Made by a program: the position numbers and the translations under genes
The notes under the pieces: generated by a model
The model's input: only the letters and a program-made list of their open reading frames with translations
What the model was told of the DNA's origin: nothing
The model's database searches: none
Assembly (NCBI GenBank): GCA_002296055.1
Contig: DBHE01000111.1
Span: 1 to 7,368, forward strand
DNA length: 7,368 bases
Origin: Pseudomonadaceae bacterium UBA836
GTDB lineage: Bacteria; Pseudomonadota; Gammaproteobacteria; Pseudomonadales; Pseudomonadaceae
Reading direction: 5' to 3'
Shown: piece by piece, positions 1-6,134 of the stretch
How positions within the stretch are numbered: the first letter of the stretch is position 1
Layout of the letters: each line of letters begins with the position of its first letter

Positions 1-70
1 TAGTTCAGTTGGTTAGAATACCGGCCTGTCACGCCGGGGGTCGCGGGTTCGAGTCCCGTCCGCTGCGCCA
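1..70 (+). tRNA. tRNA-Asp (anticodon GTC), 5' end cut by window
   Basis: This is the body of an aspartate tRNA, which delivers Asp to GAC/GAU codons. The D arm is at the start. The anticodon stem pairs 21-25 with 33-37 around a seven-base loop whose anticodon GTC is at 28-30. The T stem pairs 43-47 with 55-59 around TTCGAGT, with one G-U pair. The 3' acceptor strand is 60-66, the discriminator base is G67 (expected for tRNA-Asp), and CCA is encoded at 68-70. Only the seven bases of the 5' acceptor strand are missing; by pairing they should read GCAGCGG just before base 1. No integrase or duplicated tRNA end follows, so there is no sign that it serves as an attachment site here. Confidence 0.96.
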
Positions 71-211
71 TTTCCCCCTCCTGTAGTATCTGATTCCTCT
101 TTCTGTTTTTGCCTTCGGTACAGGGTCACATTCGTTGTCGTCCCGGTAGCCTGCATCTGCAAGCCCTGATAAGCTGCCTGCTTACTTTCGCCCGTGTCGG
201 GTCTGTCTATT

Positions 212-216
212 GAGGT
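212..216 (+). promoter_or_regulatory. Ribosome binding site that fixes the FKBP start
   Basis: GAGGT lies four bases before ATG221. It selects this ATG over the in-frame GTG at 194, which has no comparable site and would put nine non-signal residues in front of a well-formed lipoprotein signal peptide. The 150 bases between the tRNA and this start hold no convincing sigma-70 promoter that I can identify by eye. Confidence 0.7.
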
Positions 217-220
217 AAGC

Positions 221-925
221 ATGAAGCGTAATTTGCTGGCAGTCAGCGTTGCAGTCGGTGTTCTGGTTCTGGCCGGTTGTGACAAGGAAAAACAACCGGA
301 ACTCACTACCCCCATCCAGCAAGCCTCCTACGGTATTGGCCTTAACATGGGTCAGAGCCTGTTGCAGGACGGTCTGGAAGATATCGATCCGCAAGCGTTG
401 GCACTGGGCCTGCAGGATGCTCTTGGCAAGCAAGAGCAGCGCGTGGGCGATGAAGAACTGACCAATGCCTTCAACGCGCTGCAGCAGCGCGCACAGGAGC
501 GCGCTGAGGCGCTTGCCAACGAAGCGCTGGATGCCAACAAGAAGTATCTTGAAGAGCACGCTGCTGAAGACGGTGTGACCACTACCGAGTCTGGTCTGCA
601 GTATGAGGTTGTGACCTCGGGTGATGAGGACGCTGCTCAGCCGCAGGCAGACGATGTGGTGGTTGTCCACTACGAAGGCCGTCTGGTTGATGGCACTGTG
701 TTCGATAGCTCTCTGGAGCGTGGCGAGCCCGCTGAACTGCCGGTAGCTGGCGTGATTCCGGGTTGGGTCGAAGTGCTGCAACTGATGCACGTTGGTGACA
801 AGTGGACTGTGACTGTCCCGGCTGAGCTGGCCTACGGCCCGCGCAGCCCGAGCCCGGTTATTCCGCCGAACTCGATCCTGGTGTTCGACATGGAGCTGGT
901 CTCCATCAAGCCGCGCCAAGAGTGA
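221..925 (+). CDS. FKBP-type peptidyl-prolyl cis-trans isomerase, Mip/FkpA-like lipoprotein
   Basis: A 234-residue protein that should catalyse cis-trans isomerisation of Xaa-Pro bonds and act as a chaperone in the cell envelope. Residues 1-19 form a lipoprotein signal peptide ending in lipobox LAGC, with the lipidated Cys at 20. Residues of about 30-115 match the helical N-terminal dimerisation domain of Mip/FkpA/FklB proteins. Residues of about 125-230 are the FKBP domain, with the usual pocket residues present: Tyr151, Phe161, Asp162, Val178, Ile179, Trp182, Tyr205 and Phe222. The length fits the family. The loop after Tyr205 reads GPRSPSPVIPP, more proline-rich than the usual GERGAGGVIPP form. 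Asp follows the lipidated Cys, which may affect sorting by Lol. The gene stands alone between a tRNA and its own terminator, so it is probably monocistronic. In P. aeruginosa the likely counterpart is PA3262 (from memory). Confidence 0.93.
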   Translation: MKRNLLAVSVAVGVLVLAGCDKEKQPELTTPIQQASYGIGLNMGQSLLQDGLEDIDPQALALGLQDALGKQEQRVGDEELTNAFNALQQRAQERAEALANEALDANKKYLEEHAAEDGVTTTESGLQYEVVTSGDEDAAQPQADDVVVVHYEGRLVDGTVFDSSLERGEPAELPVAGVIPGWVEVLQLMHVGDKWTVTVPAELAYGPRSPSPVIPPNSILVFDMELVSIKPRQE

Positions 926-929
926 TGCG

Positions 930-979
930 GTAACACGTCGAAACGCCCGAGGCAAGGCCGTCGGGCGTTTCAGTGTTAC
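930..979 (+). terminator. Two-tier hairpin terminator after the FKBP gene
   Basis: An inner perfect 11-bp stem (940-950 with 961-971, core GAAACGCCCGA) encloses a ten-base loop that can itself form GGC/GCC. It sits inside an outer perfect 7-bp stem, GTAACAC (930-936) with GTGTTAC (973-979). It begins four bases after the stop codon. No clean T run follows directly (GTTTCAGTGTTACTGTTAT); a TTTTT tract appears only at 991-995. It probably ends the FKBP transcript, with less certainty than a classical hairpin plus T run. Confidence 0.7.
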
Positions 980-1057
980 TGTTATGCACATTTTTCGGTA
1001 ACACCTGCCCTTTACTTTCCCTTCCTTTTCTGATTTCTCGCCTACGCCGTAACTGAC

Positions 1058-1117
1058 TGAAAAACATGCAGATTTTTCATTGGTCAAAATATGCGCGGAT
1101 TGTCTGCAGGCGCATAT
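1058..1117. repeat. Two inverted repeats in the AT-rich intergenic gap
   Basis: Within the gene-free gap 926-1189 there are two perfect inverted repeats. TGAAAAA (1058-1064) pairs with TTTTTCA (1073-1079) across eight bases. ATATGCGC (1089-1096) pairs with GCGCATAT (1110-1117) across 13 bases. The stretch is much more AT-rich than its surroundings, and just upstream (about 1004-1047) the plus strand is strongly pyrimidine-rich. No plausible protein start with good coding bias is present. These could be operator sites or parts of a small RNA. I could not find a matching promoter and terminator pair, so no gene is called. Confidence 0.4.
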
Positions 1118-1147
1118 AAACGGGCGTTTGAGGCAGTTTTCCTGGTT

Positions 1148-1182
1148 TTCTTCACAGAGTTATCCACAGATCCTGTGGGTAA
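1148..1182. promoter_or_regulatory. Cluster of DnaA-box-like sites
   Basis: TTATCCACA at 1160-1168 is a perfect DnaA box (consensus TTWTNCACA). TTCTTCACA at 1148-1156 differs from consensus by one base and lies in the same orientation, starting 12 bp away. TTACCCACA on the minus strand (1182-1174) also differs by one base and faces the perfect box across a five-base gap. The facing pair extends to an 11-bp inverted repeat (1159-1169 with 1173-1183) with one wobble position. The cluster lies seven bases beyond the stop codon of the minus-strand solute-binding gene and next to an AT-rich stretch. DnaA binding is inferred from sequence only. The inverted repeat could instead act as a weak hairpin at that gene's 3' end, though no T run follows it. 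Confidence 0.5.
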
Positions 1183-1189
1183 CCCGTTG

Positions 1190-1915
1190 CTACTCGTATC
1201 GCTGCATTAATTGCTGAATCTGGCCGCTGCTCAGCAACTGGTCGACCGCGTTGATGAGTTGCTCGCTGTCGGGGCCGTGTTTGGGCGCAGCGCAGCGCAG
1301 ATAGAAGTGCTCAAGCTCCCAGTCGCTTACGGTGATGGCGGCCGGCGTGGTGCGCAGGTGGTGGTGCAGTGCTCGGCGCAGGTCAATGCTGGCATCAAGG
1401 CGGCCGCGCTCCAGCATCTTCAGGCGGGTCTCGATATCCCTTACGTCGTGGCGCGTTAGCGTGCCCCGCGCGAAGGCTGCTGTCAGCGCGCTACTGTAGT
1501 GATAGCCGAATGTGGTGCCGACCAGGGCTCCCTGCAGGCTGTGCAGGCTATCAGGCGCCGGTTTGTCTGCTGCCGTGGCGACAACGTCTGCGTCATCGTA
1601 CAGCACCTCTGACCAGTAGAGTTGAGTCGGCTTGCTGTGCCACTCGGGTTGCGTATTGCAGATCAGGTGAATGCGGCCGCTATCCAGTGCCTCGTCGATG
1701 CGGTTGTTTGGTAGGGCGACGAAGGTGATCGGTCGATTCAGGTATTCGGCCACCAGCTCGCCCAGTTCACGGGTCAGGCTGGGCTGCAGGTCAGCCCCGG
1801 ACAGTGCTACGTAGGGTGGTGGGTCGGATGGCGAGTAACCCCATAGCAAGGGGCTTGCTTGCAGGGGTGTGCTGTAGCCCAGCAGTGCCAGCAGACAGTA
1901 CAGAATAACTCTCAC
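1190..1915 (-). CDS. Periplasmic solute-binding protein, amino-acid ABC transporter type (SBP_bac_3-like)
   Basis: A 241-residue protein, probably exported and binding a small polar solute such as an amino acid. I chose GTG at 1915-1913 because GGGG lies five bases upstream and the resulting N-terminus is a clean signal peptide: MRVILYCLLALLG, then cleavage probably after LQA (residue 20). A TTG at 1939 in the same frame would add eight residues with no export character. The mature part has the family's shape: an early LLWGYSPSDPPPY strand, a LTRELGELVAEYLN helix, FVALPNNRIDEAL followed by SGRIHLICN, a hinge segment GALVGTTFGYHY, and LKMLERGRLDASI. The C-terminal helix ends LLSSGQIQQLMQRYE, as in this family. 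No permease or ATPase gene is adjacent, so it is an orphan binding protein. It lies 124 bases downstream of the EAL-CBS-GGDEF gene on the same strand and may be cotranscribed with it. The ligand is unknown. Confidence 0.8.
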   Translation of the reverse strand: MRVILYCLLALLGYSTPLQASPLLWGYSPSDPPPYVALSGADLQPSLTRELGELVAEYLNRPITFVALPNNRIDEALDSGRIHLICNTQPEWHSKPTQLYWSEVLYDDADVVATAADKPAPDSLHSLQGALVGTTFGYHYSSALTAAFARGTLTRHDVRDIETRLKMLERGRLDASIDLRRALHHHLRTTPAAITVSDWELEHFYLRCAAPKHGPDSEQLINAVDQLLSSGQIQQLMQRYE

Positions 1916-2023
1916 GACGTCCCCGCAGGTGGTTGGCAAGCACGTATCAATGCCGCTCGGCGCCGGCCAGCTTTAATCGCTTGCTGGCGGCTGGGCGTAA
2001 TCGATTCGTGTTCCCCAGAGCAT

Positions 2024-2040
2024 AGATCATTCGCTGATCT
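2024..2040 (-). repeat. Small inverted repeat at the end of the EAL-CBS-GGDEF gene
   Basis: AGATCA (2024-2029) pairs with TGATCT (2035-2040) across five bases and touches the stop codon (2042-2040). A second short inverted repeat, GCCAGC (1966-1971) with GCTGGC (1983-1988), lies in the same 124-base gap before the solute-binding gene. Neither has a T run on the minus strand. They are weak candidates for an attenuator or mRNA-end structure and do not rule out read-through. Confidence 0.3.
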
Positions 2041-3830
2041 TAGCTGCAGAGGTTGATGGGCGTCTCGTCGTTATCGCAAGGGGCCAGGGCCAGGTGCTGA
2101 ACGACCACGCTGAAGCCGCGTTGCTTTTTGGCGTCATGTTTGGCCCGGGAGGCGAGTTCTGCCAGCCGTGACGGGTCAAAGCGATTGGCTTGGTGGCCCA
2201 GCAGGGAAATGACGCCGATGGATAGATTCAGCAGGTCATGGTGACGCCATTTGCCCTCGCGGTCGGGGGCGGTAAACCCGTTAGCCTGGATATGCTCCGG
2301 TCTGTAGAGGCTGCGGCACAGTTGAGCGAAACGCTGGTCGAGCTGCTGCAGGCGAGAGCTCCAGTCACTGCTGCGCATCACCAGCATGAAGTCGTCGCCG
2401 CCGATATGGCCAACAAAGTCGCAGCGCGGATCGCACAACTCGCGCAGCAGTTGTGCCAGGCCAAGCAGAACCTCATCGCCCTTGCCGTAGCCATAGAGGT
2501 CGTTGAAAGGCTTGAAGTTGTCCAGGTCGATGTAGCACAGGCGAGCGTCAACCGCCTGCTCCAGCAAGCGTTGCAGGCACTGCTGAATAGGGATGTTGCC
2601 GGGTAGCAGGGTCAGCGGGTTGGCGTGCCGTGCCTGTTGCAGCTTCAGCTCGGTAATTTGACGTAGCACGTCGATACCGCGCCCCAGGCCCTTGTAGATG
2701 CCCTGATCGACAATAATAAAGTCGTCTTCCAGGCGTTGCCTGGCGCGGCTGGTGAGCAGCCGGCTGACCCGTTGCAGGCTCTGACGGATGTCTACCACCA
2801 GGCAATCGGGGTCCATCAACTGGTGAATCGGCTTGCGGCTGTAGATTTCCTGGGCAAAGGGTTTGAGCATCGTCTGGCTGAGGGCGTGGCGCTGCACGGC
2901 GCCAATTGGCCGCTGGTGCTCATCGACGATAGCCAGGGTGTTCAGCGACGGCTGTTGCTGAAAGCAATCGAGGACGTGTTGTACTTTAGTGTGCTCAGGG
3001 ATGCCGCTGACCGGCAGCAGCAAACTATGGATGGGGGCGTCATCATTGCCGCCGCTTTGGTGTTGGCCAAGCAGTTCGGCGAGCTTGGTGTCGTTTAGTG
3101 CCGGATGGCTATCGGGGCGTCCGAGCAGGTAGCCCTGCACCCAGTCGATGCCGATTTCCTGCAGCACGGCCAGCTCTTCCTGCAGCTCGATGCCCTCGGC
3201 GATCACCTGCGCGCGCGAGGCCTTGGCCATTTGCAGGATGGAGCTGACGAATTCGCGTTTGACCGGGTCGCGGTGAATGCCATCAACAAAGTGACGATCA
3301 ATCTTCACGTACTCGGGCTGCAGTTCAGACCAGAGTCGCAGGCTGGAATAGCCGGCGCCCAAGTCGTCAAGGGCAATGGAGAATCCCATGTCGCGGTAAT
3401 GGAGCAGTGCCGACTGCAGCAGAGACAGGTCTTCAATCGGTGCCTGCTCGGTCAATTCGATAACAATCTGATCAGGGGATAGCCCGTTGGCCTCCAGCAG
3501 TGCCAGGGTTTGTCCGCGGTAATGCTGCTGCTCCAGCAGGCTCTCCGGTGAGACGTTGAGAAACAGCTTGCCCGGCAGGCCGAGACTGCGGAATCGGCTA
3601 ATGGCGCGTTCGCGGCAAAGCATTTCCAGCTCGGTGAGAATGCCGTGGTGGCGTGCGGCGGCAAACAGTGTCAGGGGCGAGTGCAGGGGGCTGTTGGACG
3701 GGCCACGACTTAGTGCCTCGAATCCTACGATGCGTTCTTCCAGTGTCGAAACAATGGGCTGAAAAAGGCTGTTGACCGCCCCCCTGTTCAGGATGGTAAT
3801 CAAGGACTGGCGCTGTTCGGAAAGGGTCAT
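2040..3830 (-). CDS. EAL-CBS-GGDEF cyclic-di-GMP protein, probable phosphodiesterase
   Basis: A 596-residue cytoplasmic protein with no signal peptide or membrane segment. Residues of about 15-245 form an EAL domain with its catalytic set intact: Glu38 in FEALSRG, Asn92, Glu125, Asp155-Asp156 in ALDDLGAG, Lys176, Glu212 in IAEGIE and Gln232 in QGYLLGRP. It should hydrolyse c-di-GMP to pGpG. Residues of about 265-395 look like a CBS pair, which commonly senses adenosyl ligands. Residues of about 400-575 form a GGDEF domain: LTLLPGN at 407-413, DLDNFKPFNDLYGYGKGDE, and signature GGDDF at 477-481, with Asp in place of the usual Glu. The inhibitory RxxD site reads PRCD (468-471), so its Arg is missing. 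The order is the reverse of the common GGDEF-EAL layout. An in-frame TAG two codons upstream fixes ATG3830 as the first possible start. A PhoB box lies upstream. The P. aeruginosa counterpart may be PA3258 (from memory). Confidence 0.93.
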   Translation of the reverse strand: MTLSEQRQSLITILNRGAVNSLFQPIVSTLEERIVGFEALSRGPSNSPLHSPLTLFAAARHHGILTELEMLCRERAISRFRSLGLPGKLFLNVSPESLLEQQHYRGQTLALLEANGLSPDQIVIELTEQAPIEDLSLLQSALLHYRDMGFSIALDDLGAGYSSLRLWSELQPEYVKIDRHFVDGIHRDPVKREFVSSILQMAKASRAQVIAEGIELQEELAVLQEIGIDWVQGYLLGRPDSHPALNDTKLAELLGQHQSGGNDDAPIHSLLLPVSGIPEHTKVQHVLDCFQQQPSLNTLAIVDEHQRPIGAVQRHALSQTMLKPFAQEIYSRKPIHQLMDPDCLVVDIRQSLQRVSRLLTSRARQRLEDDFIIVDQGIYKGLGRGIDVLRQITELKLQQARHANPLTLLPGNIPIQQCLQRLLEQAVDARLCYIDLDNFKPFNDLYGYGKGDEVLLGLAQLLRELCDPRCDFVGHIGGDDFMLVMRSSDWSSRLQQLDQRFAQLCRSLYRPEHIQANGFTAPDREGKWRHHDLLNLSIGVISLLGHQANRFDPSRLAELASRAKHDAKKQRGFSVVVQHLALAPCDNDETPINLCS

Positions 3831-3932
3831 AGGCTATCCAGGCATATGTGATTTGGCCGTACCTGGCCGCCCGGAATTTAACTGGCGGGCACGCTTCCAT
3901 GAGTCCTGATCATGGCAGTGTGCTAGCGTCTT

Positions 3933-3950
3933 ATGACAGGGATATGACAG
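3933..3950 (-). promoter_or_regulatory. PhoB box upstream of the EAL-CBS-GGDEF gene
   Basis: Read on the minus strand, CTGTCAT (3950-3944) is followed by ATCC and then a second perfect CTGTCAT (3939-3933), so the repeat period is exactly 11 bases. This is the architecture of the Pho box: two seven-base half sites CTGTCAT separated by four bases. It points toward the c-di-GMP gene and ends 102 bases before its ATG. The -10 region is weak: CACACT at 3922-3917 sits at the usual distance but matches TATAAT at only three positions. The spacer is less AT-rich than the consensus. PhoB control is inference from the match. Confidence 0.65.
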
Positions 3951-3980
3951 CGCCCGCCGGGGTGGCGGGCGCGATTGTCA
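3945..3980 (-). terminator. GC-rich hairpin at the end of prc
   Basis: A 9-bp perfect stem, GCGCCCGCC (3950-3958) with GGCGGGCGC (3964-3972), has a five-base loop. A 5-bp outer arm, TGACA (3945-3949) with TGTCA (3976-3980), overlaps the prc stop codon. On the minus strand the stem runs into TGTCATATCCCTGTCATAA rather than a pure T run. It probably terminates or attenuates prc transcription before the next gene. The last stem base is also the first base of the PhoB box, so terminator and promoter are packed together. Confidence 0.6.
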
Positions 3981-6074
3981 GTTGGCTTTGGCGACCTGAT
4001 GCTCCAGCTGCAGCAGATCAAGCAGGATGTGACTGGTTTCCAGCAGGAAGGCGTCGTCTTTCGGATCTTTGTCTTCCTCGTCTGCGTGCACCTCAGCCAG
4101 CAGCGGGTCTTCTTCCTCCAGGCTGGTCAAGGGCTCTTCGCCGCGGGCAGTCAAACGCTGGTTTTCCAGGTCGAGCAGCCGCTGCTCGTAATCTTCCTGC
4201 TGTTGCTTGCGCTTGCCTTCGTTCAGCGGAATGGTCTGGCGTGCCTTGATCTCATCATCAAGGCCTATGCGCGCCAAGGTATAGATGAAGTCTGGGTCCT
4301 GGGCGGCGCGCTCTTCATGCTGGCGCTGTAGCTGCGCAACAAACGGCTGCAGATGGCTGCTGGTTTGATAGCGCGCCGGCGGAATGGTGTCCCAAGGCAT
4401 GGCGTGGGGCAGGGCGCTTTCGCCAATCTCCTCGCTGTCCAGCAGCGACGGATAGCTGATATCGGGCACTACACCGCGGTGTTGAGTGCTCTGACCGGAG
4501 ACGCGGTAGAACTTGGCCAGGGTCAGTTTCAGCTCGCCGTGATTGAGTGGCTGGATGGACTGCACCGTGCCCTTGCCGAAGGTCGATTCGCCAATCACCA
4601 GTGCACGACCATAGTCCTGCATGGCGCCGGCGAAAATCTCCGACGCGGAGGCTGACAGTCGGTTGACCAGTACGGCCATCGGGCCCTTGTATGCAACGCC
4701 GGCTTCCGGATCATCAAGCTGCTGCACCTGGCCTTGGCTGTCGCGCACCAGTACCGTTGGGCCGCGGTCGATAAACAGGCCGGTCAGTTCGGTCGCTTCC
4801 TGCAGCGAGCCGCCGCCGTTGTCACGCAGATCCAGTACCACGCCGTCGACGTTCTGCTCGCTCAGCTCACCCAGCAGGCGACGCACGTCGCGAGTGGTGC
4901 TGCGGTAGTCCGGGTCGCCTTTGCGATAGGCTTTGAAATCGATATAGAAGCCGGGTACGTCGATCACGCCGATGCGATAGTCGCGCCCGTTGTCCTGCAG
5001 TTCGATGACTGAAGACTTGGCGGCCTGATCTTCCAGCTTGATGGCTTCACGGGTCAGGTTTACCACCTTGCTGGTCAAATCCCCCGGCGGGTTGCTGGCC
5101 GGAATCACCTCAAGGCGTACCGGAGAGCCCTTGGGGCCGCGAATGAGTTTGACGACCTCGTCCAGGCGCCAGCCGACCACGTCGACCATTTCTTCATCCG
5201 CCTGGCCAACGCCAATGATGCGGTCGCTGGTTGCCAACTGCTGGCTGCGCTTGGCAGGGCCAGCCGGTACCAGGCGTACAATTTTGGTGTACTCGTTATC
5301 GCTCTGCAGCACCGCGCCGATACCTTCGAGCGACAGGCTCATGTTGATGTCGAAGTTTTCGGCATTTTCCGGCGACAGGTACTGAGTGTGTGGGTCGTAG
5401 ACCTGCGCCAGGGCGTTGATGTAGTTCTGGAACACATCTTCTGATCGGGTCTGGTTGACGCGTATCTGCTGGCCGCGATAGCGCTTGCCGAGCAGCTCGC
5501 GGATATCGTCCAGGCTCTTGCCTGCGAGTTTCAGGCGCAGCACTTCATCTTTGATTTGAGCACGCCAGAGCTGGTGCAGTGCTTCTTCATCGGTGACCCA
5601 AGGCGCCTCTTCGCGGTCGACCAGGATGTCCTGGTCGGTATTGAAGTCGAAGCCGTCGAGCTTGTTCTCGATCAGGTCCAGGCTGTACACCAGGCGCTCC
5701 TGCAGGCGCTGCAGCTGGCGTTTGTGCATCGCGAAGCCGACGCTCAGGTCGCCCTTGAGCAGCAAGTCGTCCATGCGCAGTCGGTTGCCAGCAAAGGCAT
5801 CAATGTCCTGCTGGGTAAACAGACTGCGTTGCGGGTCCAGATGTTTGAGGTAGGTGTCATACATCTGCGCCGACAGGTCATCGTCGAGTCGGGTGCGGTT
5901 GTAATGGTGACGGCGCAGCAGCTCGACGGTGTTCTGGCTTGCAACCACTTGGTCGCGGCTGGGCTGTAGTTGATCAAGATCCAGCGTGGGGACTTGTTCT
6001 AGTGCCAGCACGCTGCTGCTGACAGTCAGCAGGGCGATGAGGCAGGTGCGGCGCAGGAGGGGGAAACCTTTCAT
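3978..6074 (-). CDS. prc: Tail-specific periplasmic protease Prc (AlgO in Pseudomonas)
   Basis: A 698-residue S41 family serine protease that degrades periplasmic proteins from their C-termini. In P. aeruginosa the homologue AlgO promotes AlgU activity by acting on truncated MucA, and in E. coli Prc processes FtsI. Residues 1-24 are a signal peptide (MKGFPLLRRTCLIALL, cleavage after VLA). Residues of about 40-240 are the N-terminal helical region of Prc. A PDZ domain covers about 245-330 (SLEGIGAVLQ, IVRLVPAGPA, IRGPKGSPV). The protease core follows, with VVLDLRDNGGGSL at 412-424 and, by alignment with E. coli Ser430/Asp441/Lys455, catalytic Ser476 (NRLSASASE), Asp487 (MQDYGR) and Lys501 (TFGKGTVQ). 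The C-terminal part is highly charged. Its length fits gammaproteobacterial Prc (E. coli is about 680). The start is set by the signal peptide; the ribosome binding site is poor. It is divergent from the quinone oxidoreductase gene. Confidence 0.97.
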   Translation of the reverse strand: MKGFPLLRRTCLIALLTVSSSVLALEQVPTLDLDQLQPSRDQVVASQNTVELLRRHHYNRTRLDDDLSAQMYDTYLKHLDPQRSLFTQQDIDAFAGNRLRMDDLLLKGDLSVGFAMHKRQLQRLQERLVYSLDLIENKLDGFDFNTDQDILVDREEAPWVTDEEALHQLWRAQIKDEVLRLKLAGKSLDDIRELLGKRYRGQQIRVNQTRSEDVFQNYINALAQVYDPHTQYLSPENAENFDINMSLSLEGIGAVLQSDNEYTKIVRLVPAGPAKRSQQLATSDRIIGVGQADEEMVDVVGWRLDEVVKLIRGPKGSPVRLEVIPASNPPGDLTSKVVNLTREAIKLEDQAAKSSVIELQDNGRDYRIGVIDVPGFYIDFKAYRKGDPDYRSTTRDVRRLLGELSEQNVDGVVLDLRDNGGGSLQEATELTGLFIDRGPTVLVRDSQGQVQQLDDPEAGVAYKGPMAVLVNRLSASASEIFAGAMQDYGRALVIGESTFGKGTVQSIQPLNHGELKLTLAKFYRVSGQSTQHRGVVPDISYPSLLDSEEIGESALPHAMPWDTIPPARYQTSSHLQPFVAQLQRQHEERAAQDPDFIYTLARIGLDDEIKARQTIPLNEGKRKQQQEDYEQRLLDLENQRLTARGEEPLTSLEEEDPLLAEVHADEEDKDPKDDAFLLETSHILLDLLQLEHQVAKAN

Positions 6075-6106
6075 CTGGGGTATCGCGTCCGGAGAGAGTA
6101 TGCTTT

Positions 6107-6134
6107 TAGGAGTGTACGCGGGACAGCGAGTTCC
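6107..6134 (-). promoter_or_regulatory. Candidate AlgU/sigma-E promoter for prc
   Basis: On the minus strand, GGAACTC (6134-6128) is followed by 16 bases and then TCCTA (6111-6107). The AlgU consensus is GAACTT, 16-17 bases, TCtgA, so the -35 matches five of six and the -10 keeps TC and the final A. A transcript would begin about 25-30 bases before the prc ATG. A GC-rich inverted repeat, GCGGGA (6118-6123) with TCCCGC (6132-6137), overlaps the -35 element. No good sigma-70 promoter for prc was seen in the 95-base divergent gap. Confidence 0.4.

Noticed and set aside
1..70. tRNA-Asp as an attachment site for an integrated element
   Set aside because: No integrase, no repeated tRNA 3' end and no foreign-looking genes follow; the neighbour is a core envelope gene.
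194..220. GTG start extending the FKBP by nine residues
   Set aside because: No ribosome site precedes it, and the extension would disrupt a typical lipoprotein signal peptide that begins at ATG221.
182..1087. A 301-codon open frame on the minus strand across the FKBP gene
   Set aside because: It is antisense to a clearly real FKBP gene, its product resembles no family I know, and it spans both hairpins of the intergenic gap. Long antisense frames are common in GC-rich genomes.
1159..1183. The DnaA-box inverted repeat as a rho-independent terminator for the solute-binding gene
   Set aside because: The stem is AT-containing with a wobble pair, and no T run follows on the minus strand. A role in termination is possible but not supported.
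1916..1939. TTG start extending the solute-binding protein by eight residues
   Set aside because: The GTG at 1915 has GGGG at proper distance and begins a standard signal peptide; the extra residues (MPTTCGDV) do not look like one.
3524..3542. Perfect CTGCTG/CAGCAG palindrome
   Set aside because: It lies inside the EAL coding region, where it encodes ordinary Leu/Glu/Gln codons; codon bias explains it.
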